This document shows, in pieces, positions 34,167 to 45,800 of a DNA stretch of 64,000 nucleotides (positions are counted from its first letter, which is position 1; each line of letters starts with the position of its first letter). The stretch is from Enoplolaimus lenunculus (taxonomy: Eukaryota; Nematoda; Enoplea; Enoplida; Thoracostomopsidae): positions 186,001 to 250,000 of the forward strand of contig JASANG010001861.1 of NCBI GenBank assembly GCA_030248215.1, in the 5' to 3' direction. The notes under the pieces are model-generated. The model had not been told where the DNA came from and did no database searches. It saw only the letters and a list, made by a program, of their open reading frames with translations. A program made the translations under genes and the position numbers.

Positions 34167-35455
34167 TAGATATGAAAAGAATGCTCTTCACAAGGGTTCA
34201 TGGCTCTCATAAAAATTCTGCTCAGATAGACGTATTTAAATGATGTCAAAACTTTTCGGCCAATTGAATCAACGATCATGATCGCTTGATGAGAACCCCT
34301 CGTCCTCACACTTTCGTATGTGCCACCCTAGTCTGTTAAGGTGTATGAAAAATTAACCAATCAACATCGACCTTAAACTGTCGCAGAACTATTTGATGCA
34401 TCATGGAAACTGCAGCCTCTGCCGTTTCGCATCAATCCAATCGCTCACTTATTTATTAAACCTTTTTTAAAATTTTTGCCATGTTTGACTGCCACAGAAA
34501 CCCTAAACGCGACTCGAAGCATTTTGTTGCTTTCCAAGACGTTCCGCTAAACTGAACCACCAAAACTAAAACAGTGATAAATTTGTCTCCACGCTGCGGT
34601 ATACTTTGCGAGCCAGCACAATTATTTAAATTTTCGAACCTTTGATGTATTATTCATCAACCTTTTGGCGGCGAAGCAGCAAAATAACTAAAAGATGTCA
34701 AATTTAAGATAAGTCTTGTTCTAAAAATAGTCATTTCAATACCCAGTTCCACGAATTTGCTAATACTTCCGCGTCGTATATGACACACAACATGCCTATA
34801 GATTTATATATCATCCTAAACTAGTGTATTGAAATTTTACAGTTTCAAAGCGTGTCTTGTTGAAATTTTTCATATTTCAAGTGTCATCAGTTGCATCAAA
34901 GGCATAAAACTTATGAACTCCTTATGTATCTTACCAATGTGTTTCATGTGTTTGGTAAGAAAAACTGTGACCTTCATACGAACCCGTAGCCAATAGGGTG
35001 CCAGCGTGGGCTCAGCTCTCTTAGAAGAATTTTGGTCCCACCAGAAAATTTTATCCCCTGCATGCTCCTTTTGAAACATGATTATCTCCCTAGCAAGGTG
35101 AGCTGGCTATGGGCCTGGCTTCAGATTAGAAATATGCATCTCAAAAATTTAAAAGCAAATCTCGTGGGAGAGATACAAATCCGACTCGCCTGAATCAGAC
35201 ACTGTTCCATAACAAGGAAACAATTAAATTTTGCCGACAGCTTAAATGTCGCGGCCATAGCGAATTTGTGCGCTAAGTTCGCTACAGGATAAGTTTGAAA
35301 ATTCGATTGAAAGAACAAATTCGGGGCAGTTTATTTCCACAATATTGGTTAGTTGATCAAAAAAGCCGGTGACACAAAACTGAGTATAAGCTAACAATGC
35401 TAAAATTAATGACGCGTTGAAATGTAAAATAATTGTAATCCAACCGCCACAATAT
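34167..35455. other. Intergenic stretch
   Basis: No gene was seen. About 34970-35130 resembles family E (CCCCTGCATGCTCC, then GAGCTGGCTATGGGCCTGG). Short frames here have no recognisable domains. Confidence 0.35.
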
Positions 35456-35759
35456 TGTAGTGTCCCGAATGATAAAGGAGACTGATATTTATTTGGAATC
35501 TCCACAGGGTAACCTCCTGTTATTCGGTAACGGACTGTTATTTATTTTTAAACCGCCCTCCGCCGCTGTTCGTTGCTCATTTATACTATCCGTTGAATTA
35601 AACGTTTGTTTGTTTTTGTATCGAAAGCTTGAGCGATAATGGAAGGTTTACTTAGGAATGTATTTTCAAAACTTAAGTATGCTTACGGACTCCTTATTGA
35701 TTGGGACTCAAACTGGGGATCCCATTCTTATTACCGCTCTCTTATTCGTGTCACTACAG
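35456..35759 (+). mobile_element. Family B element, internally shortened
   Basis: Ends TTGTAGTGTCCCGAATGA and CTTATTCGTGTCACTACAG; about 145 bp shorter than 26646-27095, with the GAGTCATTTATGCG middle block missing. Non-coding. Confidence 0.7.
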
Positions 35760-35784
35760 TATTCTGTTTTACCTTATGTTTGTC

Positions 35785-36060
35785 AGTACAGGTAGGAACC
35801 GGGACTTCAGACCTTTTTCTAAGCAGCGGGAAAAGCGGGCTTCCAGAGCTGGGATCCATGCCCTTATTTTTAACAAGGTCGTCCCTTGACCATCCATCCT
35901 ATTTTCGACAGGATACCGTGTTCATAACGCGGCTGTTTACCATTGTGCTCACTTCGTACCCTCCATGTCAGTCTAGGTTGGAACTGGGGAGTTCAGACCT
36001 TTTAACTAAGCAGTTCGAAAAGCGGGTTACGAGTGGTTTCAAACTAGCGACCTGAAGCAT
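35785..36060 (+). repeat. Diverged duplication, about 182 bp apart
   Basis: TGTCAGTACAGGTAGGAACC at 35785 and TGTCAGTCTAGGTTGGAACT at about 35967 are each followed by TTCAGACCTTTTT/AAC and AGCAG..AAAAGCGGG. The 138-codon frame overlapping it is not supported as a gene. Confidence 0.5.
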
Positions 36061-36757
36061 ATCTCGCATGCTTATAACGTTTTCGTGATTAAACAAGAAA
36101 GTTTCAAAGGTTTCGTTATTTTTAAACATTCATTTAAAGCGTGAACGGAATTCCGATTCCAGTTAAAATTTCAATTGAAATCTAGTTTATATTCGTATTT
36201 GCGTTTCAGTGACCAACAACAATTTTGACGAACTTGCAACTTCACACATGCATGCAATTCGAGTCCATCGGAAAAATTATAGTGCACACAAATACAGTAC
36301 TTATACTTTATTTGCTTACGTAAGTTTTTAATGATATATGAGGCTTAACCTGTTTAAAATCGAACGCAATAAAATGAAACTCAAATGAACCATTTTCAAG
36401 TACTGGGGACAGTCTCAGAGTTGACAAATTTGTCTTGTCACAACCTTTACACGTACTGTACACGACAAAGTTAAAGTTAATTACCCATACAGTTGCATAT
36501 GCTTTTAATTTTAATTAAAATTATTGCTTACTTCTAACACCGATATTTGAAATATGTTTTCGTGGAAATAGCTTTACGCTTTTGGTTTTCCAGTTGTTTT
36601 AAGCTGCAACGACCGTGGAAGTTGAGTTCAATGTGTTCGTTTTTACTCTTGACCGAGAAGACTTTAACCATTTAAATTTTAAGTGTTTTCAACGGAAAGA
36701 GTTGTAGCTAAGTAATTAGGCGTCAAAGTATGAACGTTATGAAAACATCATAATATA

Positions 36758-36922
36758 CAGGCCCGTAGTCAGCTAAACTCTGGCTAGTGGGTGCTAAATA
36801 TGTTTCAACATTAGCATATAACAACGGTTTTTGATGAGTTACAATCGAGGTTAATAATTTTCTGGGGGAGGGCAAAAATGTTCCAGACTGAGCCCTCCAG
36901 GAACCGCTCTGGCTACGGGCCC
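36758..36922. mobile_element. Family E TIR element
   Basis: The ends CAGGCCCGTAGTCAGC and CTGGCTACGGGCCCG are inverted. The interior has CTGGGGGAGGGCAAAAATGT. A second complete copy lies at 49474-49638. Confidence 0.6.
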
Positions 36923-38507
36923 GCTAATATATTAACACCTAAATAAAGTTTAATTTAAATATAAACTTGCTTTGTAAGTGGGCTGTATATAAAACGAAGT
37001 ACTGAACCAGAACTTAAAACCTAAGTTCTGGTTCTAACTGTCAATTTAAATGTTGTGATTTCCTGATTTAATGCAGAATTCGCTGTTAGATGGAATTGCG
37101 TTATTGTGGATTCGAGCATCCATTTTGTACTGAAGCGTTGTTTAAATGAATTTTTTTGTCTTTTACAATTATCTTTTAACTGATATTACACTGTAAATGG
37201 AAACAAACTGTGTCGGTATATGCTGAACTTTATCAAAAGTCAATTACGAACATATGGTAAATACATTAGCAATAAACGAATTCATTGGATGGTTTCTGAT
37301 CCGGACCGGCGGTCAGAGATGAAAAGCCGGTCAAGTTCGGACTCTTTGTGGTCCTGTCTGGCTGTCCCTTTTTTGAGGTCCGGTCTACCCATTTGACATG
37401 TCGGCAATGTATAATAAAGATTACAAACCCAACCAACCATAAAACATTGACGTGATACGAAATTTTGTACCGTAAAAACTTAATGCTACTACGATTGAAG
37501 TAAGCATTTAACAGCCAAATCGAAAAATTTTTTAGTAAAAATAAAATCCATATTTGGATACCATAAACATGGTCTACAATGTTTTGCATGATGTTGCTCG
37601 AAGTTACAGCCAGGGGGGGGGGTTGGTTTAAAGCGTCAAGCACCTCCCTTCCAGAATTTTGTAACGGAGTTCTTAGATATATTCTATGAGGCCAGCAGCG
37701 TGTCAGCTCACGGTGCTATGGGGGGATGAATAGTTTTTAGGAGGGTATACATGGGTTTTCGACAAATCACCAGTAAGTCTGAGACATTTTCAGAGAACAT
37801 CGAAATAATTTTTAGGGGGTTTAGCCCCCAGCTTCACTTAGGCTGCAGGTACACTAAAAATCCATTAAATCTATATTACCATAATTTTGTGGTAATAATC
37901 AGCATTTAAACTGCTAATTGTTTTTTTACCCTGTTTCCAGCTGAAAATGGCACGACGATGGTCCCAAGAGGGCGGTAAATTTTGATGCCGAGTTTTCACA
38001 CGGACATTAGGCTCAGGCCAGCGCGATGTTTATTTTCGGGTTCTTTTATGGTTGGAATCAACGTATGCTCGCATATCAATCAAACGCTTGTACGCTCACA
38101 AGAACACCTCACATTTCAAACTTTTATAATCTTTTGTGTGATTTTCGTAGACGATAGACTGACAAATATTAAAATGATAAATGGTGGACTGCCAACTCTG
38201 TAGATATCTTCCTGAATAAGAATTATTCAAGCAAATTCTAGAACATCAGATACAGTTAGCTTTTTCAAAAAGGAAAATACGGAAATAGGGGTGATCAAGT
38301 GATGGGATTCTACCCAAACCTGCGCAAAATCAAAAATTTTGCATCTTGTTTCAATGCTAAAATTGTGCCTGGCTCCTTGATCAACTCGCTCACGAGTTTT
38401 TTTTTCACGTTGGTTGCCAAATCCGACATTGTTTTTATCTCTCACGCGAATGTTAGTTTATACGTACTTTTAACTAAATTATTTTGACGATTGGCCCATG
38501 TAAAAAT
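36923..38507. other. Intergenic stretch
   Basis: No gene was seen. It contains a CTAAGTTCTGG-type local inverted repeat near 37010-37035, a run of G near 37612, and AT-rich unassigned sequence. A CAACTCGCTCACGAG motif is near 38383. Confidence 0.35.
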
Positions 38508-38598
38508 CAGGGGCGATCGTTCTTCTGTGGACTACAATAGAGTAAGCTTAAGCTTTAGACTAATTTTTTGCTTGGCTTAGGCTTTGGCTTTACAGGAC

Positions 38599-38990
38599 CA
38601 GTGGCGGATCCAGGATCTCAAAATTGGGGGGGGGGCAAAATTTCACAGGTAATAAAATTATTTTTGACTCAACTGTAGTGACCCAAATAAGAGGGAGTCT
38701 AAATTTTGAGTCCCAATTAATAGGTGTCCGTATCCCTAATAAGAGTCCGTAAGCGGGTAGAGTTCTTAAACCCTTGTTAGAGTCCATAAATGTCTATTAT
38801 CCCTAATTGTAGCGCATAAATGACTCCAGGGCCAAATAAAGGTGAGTTCAAAACTTTAAAGCGGGCTTATACTATTATGTATAAAACAGAGAAATAAACA
38901 GCGTAAACAGCAACTGACACTATATAATTTTTGTCGAGATGCTGTTGGGGGGGCGCGGCCGGGGTGGGCCCCTCCATGGATCCGCCATTG
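38599..38990 (-). mobile_element. Family D element inside family A
   Basis: CAGTGGCGGATCCAGGATCT opens it and CCATGGATCCGCCATTG closes it. CACAGGTAATAAAATTATTT and TATATAATTTTTGTCGAGA are the same blocks as in 14066-14238, reversed. Confidence 0.75.
38674..38872 (+). mobile_element. Family B fragment inside family D
   Basis: It starts CTGTAGTGACCCAAATAAGA and includes AATTAATAGGTGTCCG and TGACTCCAGGGCCAAATAAA in family B order. The far terminus is missing. Youngest layer of the nest. Confidence 0.65.
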
Positions 38991-39242
38991 CATAGGAATA
39001 TGTTTACTCTTACGTTTAGGCTTAGGCTTAGGCTTAGGCTTAGGAATATGCTTATAATACTGTTCCGCTCATGTGCTTATCATTAGCCCAAAAATTTAAT
39101 ACTAAAAATGCAATTGTTCAAGTTTTCAACCTTATGCCTAAATTATGCGATCTTAAGCTTCATTATAAAGCCCACATGCGAACAAGCTTTTCAAACTTGG
39201 CTCAGAAATCGCGACTTCTATATCCGTGTTCATCACACCGGT

Positions 39243-39418
39243 CAATGGCGGATCCATGGGGGGCACCCCGGCCGTGGGGCCCCACCAACAGCATCTCGAC
39301 AAAAATTATGTAGCAATTTTATGACAATAGTTCGTGGTTTGTGTGTGGGTGAAAAAATAGGTTTATTACCTGCGAAATTTTGCCCCTCCCCCATTTTGAA
39401 ATCCTGGATTCGCCATTG
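39243..39418 (+). mobile_element. Family D TIR element, complete
   Basis: Ends CAATGGCGGATCCATGG and CTGGATTCGCCATTG, with the AGCATCTCGACAAAAATTAT and AGTTCGTGGTTTGTGTGTGG interior. Near-identical to 14066-14238, suggesting recent activity. Confidence 0.75.
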
Positions 39419-41146
39419 ACTCCGGTCCAAAAAATGCAACTTTTGTAGAGAATTTAATTTTCGAGCCAGGTGTACTGATTGAGAGAGGGTCAGACCCCCA
39501 CCGACAAATGTGAAATTACACAAATTCCATTGTCTGTTGCAGTGACACCCAAACGTTCTCAATTTTATCAAAAATAGATGAAATTTCTAATACTTGCCAT
39601 TGCAGTTTAAGAAAACTAGCGTTGCATATCAATCTGCTCCTGTCATTTAAATTTTATTTATTTTAAGCAAGAAACATTTAAAATATACTGGATACATTTT
39701 ACGGTTTACTCTTGCAAGAACTCAAAAGCCCTGCATTGAATTGTGGTGCATGTTTCAAGAGCATACGAGTTCATATAATAGATTAATGTTGCCATTTTTG
39801 TTGTGAAGAGTCGATTATCTTGAGTCAGGTGTGTTACTTGATTTCTACAAAAACTGAGTTCACAAAAGTACTATTATATATGTCAAAGCCACGGCACCCG
39901 CTGTCACTGTGACTATCTACCACAGCAACGGCTCCTGATTGATTAAAATAACTAAAAACGTCTACGGCGTAAACGTGATTAGTTCATTTTTGCGCACTGT
40001 CCTTCATAATTGATCAACAGAATACAATACCGGACAATCATTGGTCAACAGTTTTGCAGCTTATTATTTTTTACTGCTCTCGGCATTTAGAGTGGTGGCG
40101 CAGATTTACGTGCTGTTGAGAGAAACGTCTTCATTTGCCAACAAATCAGCCAATCAGGAGAACGTTGCTGTTGTGGCTAGTCGCAGAGACCAGTGGTGCT
40201 GTGGCCAGACATTTGCGATATGACTCTTCGAGGTTGCGTTGCGACTAATACATCGCGATATTTTGGTACCAGTGCCAAAGGCATGCTACGATGGAGCAAA
40301 GTATCTTCCAGTTCTTCTGTTTCGTTAAAAATTTTGCGATTAAGCAATAGCTCACCTATAGGTATTCTAAATTATCCTTCTAGCGAAATAGCTGAAATAT
40401 ATGGCTGAAATACAACATGAATTTGAATAATTTTACGACTTCGGCGCAGGTTATAAGCTTTCAACCTAAGCCTACGCCTAAGCCTAAGTGTAAGCCTAAG
40501 CCTAAGCCTAAGCCTAAGGCTAAGGCTAAGCCTAAGCTTCATACATAAAATTATTTTGTCAAGTTCCATTAAAATCTGTAACGTTTTCAAACACAAAAAG
40601 TATCCTTGCCGACTGAAATATTCTGGATGCGACATTGTTGTATACCGAATTTGACTTATTTTAAATCGTAACTGTAAGAGATTCAGCAGTTTAGGGCTAA
40701 ACTTACGGTTTATTGAGAGATTGTAGCTTAAAATTTGCTCTATGCGACGAGGCTTCGAATCCAGCCGCGTTCGCGGCACAATTTTCTCGAAGAGTTATAT
40801 ACGGTATACAGCTAAAACACTGGGCACATGTTCTCTAATGTATTCAGCAACTATCATCAGTTAGTAATAGGTTTTCAAACTCACTAACTATTGCAGTTGT
40901 TGAACTCAAAAATGGTACAGAAATAGTGCAAATGATATTGCAAAAAAATGTGTGGAATTTTGGTGCTCCAGCATTCGCTAATTCGAAAGTTACAAAACCT
41001 ATTACCAACTAGTAATAGATGCTACACACATACGAGAATACGGCTCTGAAATCATTTCAGTGATACCAATCTACCATAAAGATCAAACTTCATTATTAGC
41101 GTTTACTATCGAATTATGAGAGCGTACAGATTGCGTATTATTTAAG
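39419..41146. other. Region upstream of the TOGARAM exons
   Basis: It holds a candidate coding exon at 40187-40310, a run of TAAGCC hexamers at about 40462-40545, and repeat L at about 40790-41050. The promoter and first exons of TOGARAM were not identified. Confidence 0.4.
40187..40310 (+). CDS. Candidate TOG3 exon of the TOGARAM gene
   Basis: After a TCGCAG acceptor the frame runs 41 codons with DMTLRGCVATNTSRYFG and GMLRWSK. The pattern L-R-x-x-V, eight residues, then G, and the distance to TIIEM in the next exon match my memory of human TOGARAM1 TOG3 (NLRSGVSR...LGDLF...TTVKV). The phase fits the acceptor at 41147. Against it, the only in-phase donor (A then GTTCTT) is weak, and a stop lies just upstream in this frame, so the exon cannot extend further 5'. 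Confidence 0.3.
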
Positions 41147-42813
41147 AAACCATAATTGAAATGGCACAAAGGGCAAAACAAGGAACTCAGCGGCAGGCTC
41201 CGGCAAATGGGGTTGCAATTCCCGATGAAGAAACAAGTGATACTCTGGAGCGTATGATGGATTCGTGTTCAGTGCCGAAAACACTAAACACTATTGTGAT
41301 TACTGGTGCAAAGTATGATACTGAATAGTTATTTTGAGCGACTTCGGATAAAGCTGGACAGCTAAGAGATCAACTTGAAATTCAGCTTAAATATATCTTA
41401 TGCCATATGTGAGTCGTTTAATGTTGACTTGTGGTGGATTTAACTGGTTAATAACGTTCTCAAATGCACTCCTTAAAAGTTATTGTTGTACTGTCCCGAA
41501 AAAGTGGAGGATCCCATTTTGAGTCCCAATCAATAGGAGTCCGTATCCCTAATAAGAAGTGAATAGAGTCTCCTAACCCTAATTAGAGGCCACAAATGTT
41601 AATTATTCCTAATTGTCGTGCATAAATGACTCCAGGGCAAAATAAAGTTGAGTTGTAAACTTTAAAGCTTGTTTAAGTTTTGAAAGTACATTCCTAAGTA
41701 TAACCTTGCATTATCGTTCAAGCTTTTGATACAAAAACAAACAAACGTTTAATTCAACGGATATTGCAATAGCACAAATATCAGTAACGAAGGGTGGCGG
41801 AGGGCGGGACAAAAATAAATAACAGTCCGTAACGAAATAACATGTGGTACCCTCTGGACAGGCCAAATAAATATCAGTAGCCAACTTGTAATTTTACAGT
41901 TTCATGTATCAATTTGGTGAAAACATCAAGGTTTTGAAAATAGTATATATTCGATTTTTATCACAGTTATTAAAACACACCATGATCGTCTGCTAAAGCA
42001 CAACAGTTGAAACACATAATTTAAAAATGTCTCCTGTAAGTTTACTTAGCATCTAGTAATTACTTTAATTCACCTAAATTACTAATATATCAAATGCAGG
42101 AGGTGGAAACATATATTAATTATGGAGTATGGCACAAATTGAAAATTTTGGCAATACACGCTCGTACAATTTAAGATAAATAAGTTATAATAATATGCCA
42201 ATTTTCTTAAATTTTCGCATCAGAAAAATATTACAATACCGAAAATACCGGAAAATTCCCGTAAAAAATACCGGATTTCTTTCCGGAACCGGAATTCCAG
42301 TTGCACCCTGATATACAATATATTTGGAACCGCAAGTTCAAAAATACAATAGCCTGTATAGATGTTATAAACCTTTCACTTCTTACAATTACCCAGTCGA
42401 TGAAATTTGACTTGGATTCAACCGAATATCAACTATTTGAAACCATGGCTTGCAAAATTTACAATTAATCTGTGAACAAGCGTTTAATATATTTCAGCTC
42501 AAAGAATGGTGCAATCCGCGGCGCGTCAGCAGGCTTGCTTCGACGACTGGTTGAAAAATTAGGGGCTGAGCGATCGTTGACTGGCGGAAACGGCACCACA
42601 GACCGCATACTTGAAAACGCAGTGAAATTTGCGAACGATTCTGATGCGCTCACCCGGTGAGGAATTTAACATGTATAAATGTTAATTTAAAAAATAGTTG
42701 TCCAAAAGTTACAAACGCACAATTTTATTGCATTTAGAAGTTGTCACAGTAATCCCGTCAACTTAAGATTGAAGCAAAGATGGCGTTGACAACTAGACGA
42801 ATGAAGCTGCTGG

Positions 42814-42884
<71 letters not shown>

Positions 42885-45800
42885 TGTCTGTGTCCCATCT
42901 AAAAATTTCTGGGGGAACAACAAATAGATACTTGATAAATATATATATTGGACACGCTATATTTACGTGTACTTTTATAGAGATCATGGAAGAAATACAA
43001 TTGCGCTGCTAAGCAAGCATGAATATTTCTCAGAAGCAGTCAAACGCCATTTACCAACCACCAGACAAGATCAAATTCAACAAATTTTATGTTCCGTACG
43101 TCATAATCAGGTGAAGCTCAGTGTTTTCTGAGTTAGCATCCTCCAAGATCCACAGCGTGAGACTCTTACGGTCGAGTGGTGATAGTCAACGGCGGATCTA
43201 TAAATTTGTGACGGGGATTCGCAATATATTTCAGCCGAATCCTCGCGAGCGAAACGTTTGATTTAAGCAAACACAGAAAATATCTGAGGCAGAAAGAGTC
43301 AACGAAAAGGACAACTTAGGTTCCGTTTTTCCTAGATTAGAGCCAATGCTCTCGGGTACTTACTAGAGTATCTCATTCGCAAACAGTTATTACCTTCCTA
43401 ACACTCTAAAACATAATGACTTGGGACTTTAAAATAAAGTAGGCTTGTAAGAATGGCCAATGTATAGTACAGGGGCGGAACAGTAGAATAAGCATATTGC
43501 AAAGCCTAAGCTTAAGCTTACGCGCAAGAATAAGCTTATACCTGCGCCTAAGTCTATGCGTAAGCCCAAACTTAAAGCCTTAGCCTAAGCCTAAGCTTAA
43601 GCGTAAGAATGAGCTTATACCTGTAAGCCTAAGCCTAAGCCTAAGCAAAAAACTGTATAAAGGTTTAGCATTACGCTATTCCAGTAGTCCCACAGAAACC
43701 GCTGACCTTTACATGGACCGGAATAATAAACAATATGACGTCGTCCTTTGTCTTGTATCAAATTAACATTAAAGTCAGGAAAAGTAAACAGGTACTAGTT
43801 GGAAATTTCAAAATATATAATTTTCAGACTCGGATCGACCAACGGCGATCAAGCAGTGGCTGCGTTTTAGACCGTATGCAGTAAGTTGCATGCGGGGGAA
43901 TAGGAACAATTTCAGTTCTTCAAATGGGTGTAATTTCAATGTTTTTCTTCTCGTTTTAAGAAAACTACAATAGCTAATTTTTACGCAGTGCAGTTTGCGT
44001 TACAAGGTCACATTGACTGCAATTAATTATTTCGCTTTTTATTGTTCGGGAACCAATGCGGTTCTAATGTCTGCTTAAACTGCAATTAAAATATTGAAGA
44101 GATAGTTTTGTTCCCAAAAACAATAATTATTAAAACAGCATACAGTAACCGTAATAACACAAAGGAACAAAATATGCAACAAAAATCATTAATACACATT
44201 GCTGTTAATGCAAATATTTTAATGAGACAGACGAAAGAAGCTCATACTGATCGCTGCAGCGTTCGCTGCCTACGAAATGCAGATTGTTATTTTAAATTCT
44301 GACATTAATTTTGCCATATTGCAAGCGAAAACCATATATTGAGTTAGAGTTACGCTATACTTGACGTCCAACGCCGTCCATCACTCGTACGGCGCCGTCC
44401 GTCACCGTGCGTTATCCGTATGGCGGTGTCTGCCACCGTGTGTCACCCGTAAGAGATTTTGGGCGGGTAAAAGCGCGGGTGATTAGTAATGAAATTTTGC
44501 GCGGGTATACCCGCGGGTAAAAAAAATAAACTTTCCGCGAATAAAGTCCAACGCGGGTAAAACATCTTTACCCACTTACGTCTCTGTGTTGTACGCATTT
44601 AATGCAATTTAGAAACGGAAATCATGCAAGCAACACTTTGTTGGCACGCGACTACTGCCGCATAGTTGCATCGTCATCAGTAACACCGTTGTCAAGCCGG
44701 ATTGGTAGCGCAGAACGAGTCAACAAAGCAGACAGCACCAAAAGCGTCGACAGCAACTGGGAAAAGATTCGCTAAAGTCCACTGGCAAAACAACCAGACC
44801 GGCAACAAATTGCGAAAGCCGAGAACAGTCGTAGACGTTTATCGTCACCACTTTTGAATACTGTAAATTTAGGGAAGAATAGTTCAGTCTGTGGTACTCC
44901 TACCGATGACAAAAGTGAACACTCTGTGTCATCAAGTGGCATAGGACAAGATAACCCTGATCATTTGAATACCAGAATACGCACGCCAGCACCAACACGT
45001 CGACGACGATGTGCGTCAGGCGTGACCGCGTATCGCAGTCTTAAATTAGCAGAAGTAGAAAACGGGCTGTTGGCGAGCGCGGATGTGAACATGAAATTGG
45101 AAGCGTTGATCCGATTCGAAAAGCTTACAACGAAAATGCCGAAAGTTGTCGCCGAATCGAGCAAAGTACGTTGTACTGGCGCTAAACGAATCGGTTTGAC
45201 TATAAGTACCTGTTCAGAATCGTAGAAGTTTCAAATCTACTTTGTTTGGGAATAGTATTAAACTAGTAGTGTAGTGAGTTAGTGACCCGACTAAGAGGCG
45301 GGACTGATATTTATTAGGCCTCTCCAGAGAATACCCCCCTGTTATTCGGTTACGGACTGTTATTTATTTTTAGCCCACGCTCCGCCACCCTTCGTTACTG
45401 ATATATATCCGGTCCTGCAACTGTCCGTTGAATTAACCTTTTATTTGTCTTGTGTCAATAGCTTGAGTAATAATGCAAGTTTATACTATGGAATATACTT
45501 TCAAAAAACATAAAGTACGCTTTAAAGTTTCGAAGTCAAATTATTTGGTCGTGGAGTAATTTTTATGCGCTACAGTGAGGGATAATTGACATTTATGGAC
45601 TCTAAATAGGGTGTAGGGAGTCTATCTGCTTCCGAACTTTTATTAGCGATACGGACTCCTGTTGATTGGGAACTAAAATGGGGACCCAATCCCCTCTTAT
45701 TACTCCCCATCTTATTCGGGTCACTACAGTACACGTAGTTGTACACATGGGCAACTAAACTAAGGCTTCTCCGGCCCTAGGCTAAACTGTTGCCTGGGCT

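Larger units (their letters stand above)
38508..39073. mobile_element. Family A element split by a nested D and B insertion
   Basis: The left end CAGGGGCGATCG and the right end CTGTTCCGCTCATG belong to one family A element. Its CTTAGG-type interior is interrupted at about 38599 by a reverse-oriented family D element, which itself contains a family B fragment. This gives an insertion order of A first, then D, then B. Confidence 0.7.

Noticed and set aside
35639-36055. A 138-codon plus-strand frame
   Set aside because: It begins inside a family B element and ends in a local duplication, a chance fusion of repeats.
40462-40545. TAAGCC hexamer run as a telomere
   Set aside because: It is short, imperfect and interstitial, with unique sequence on both sides. 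Similar hexamers belong to family A.
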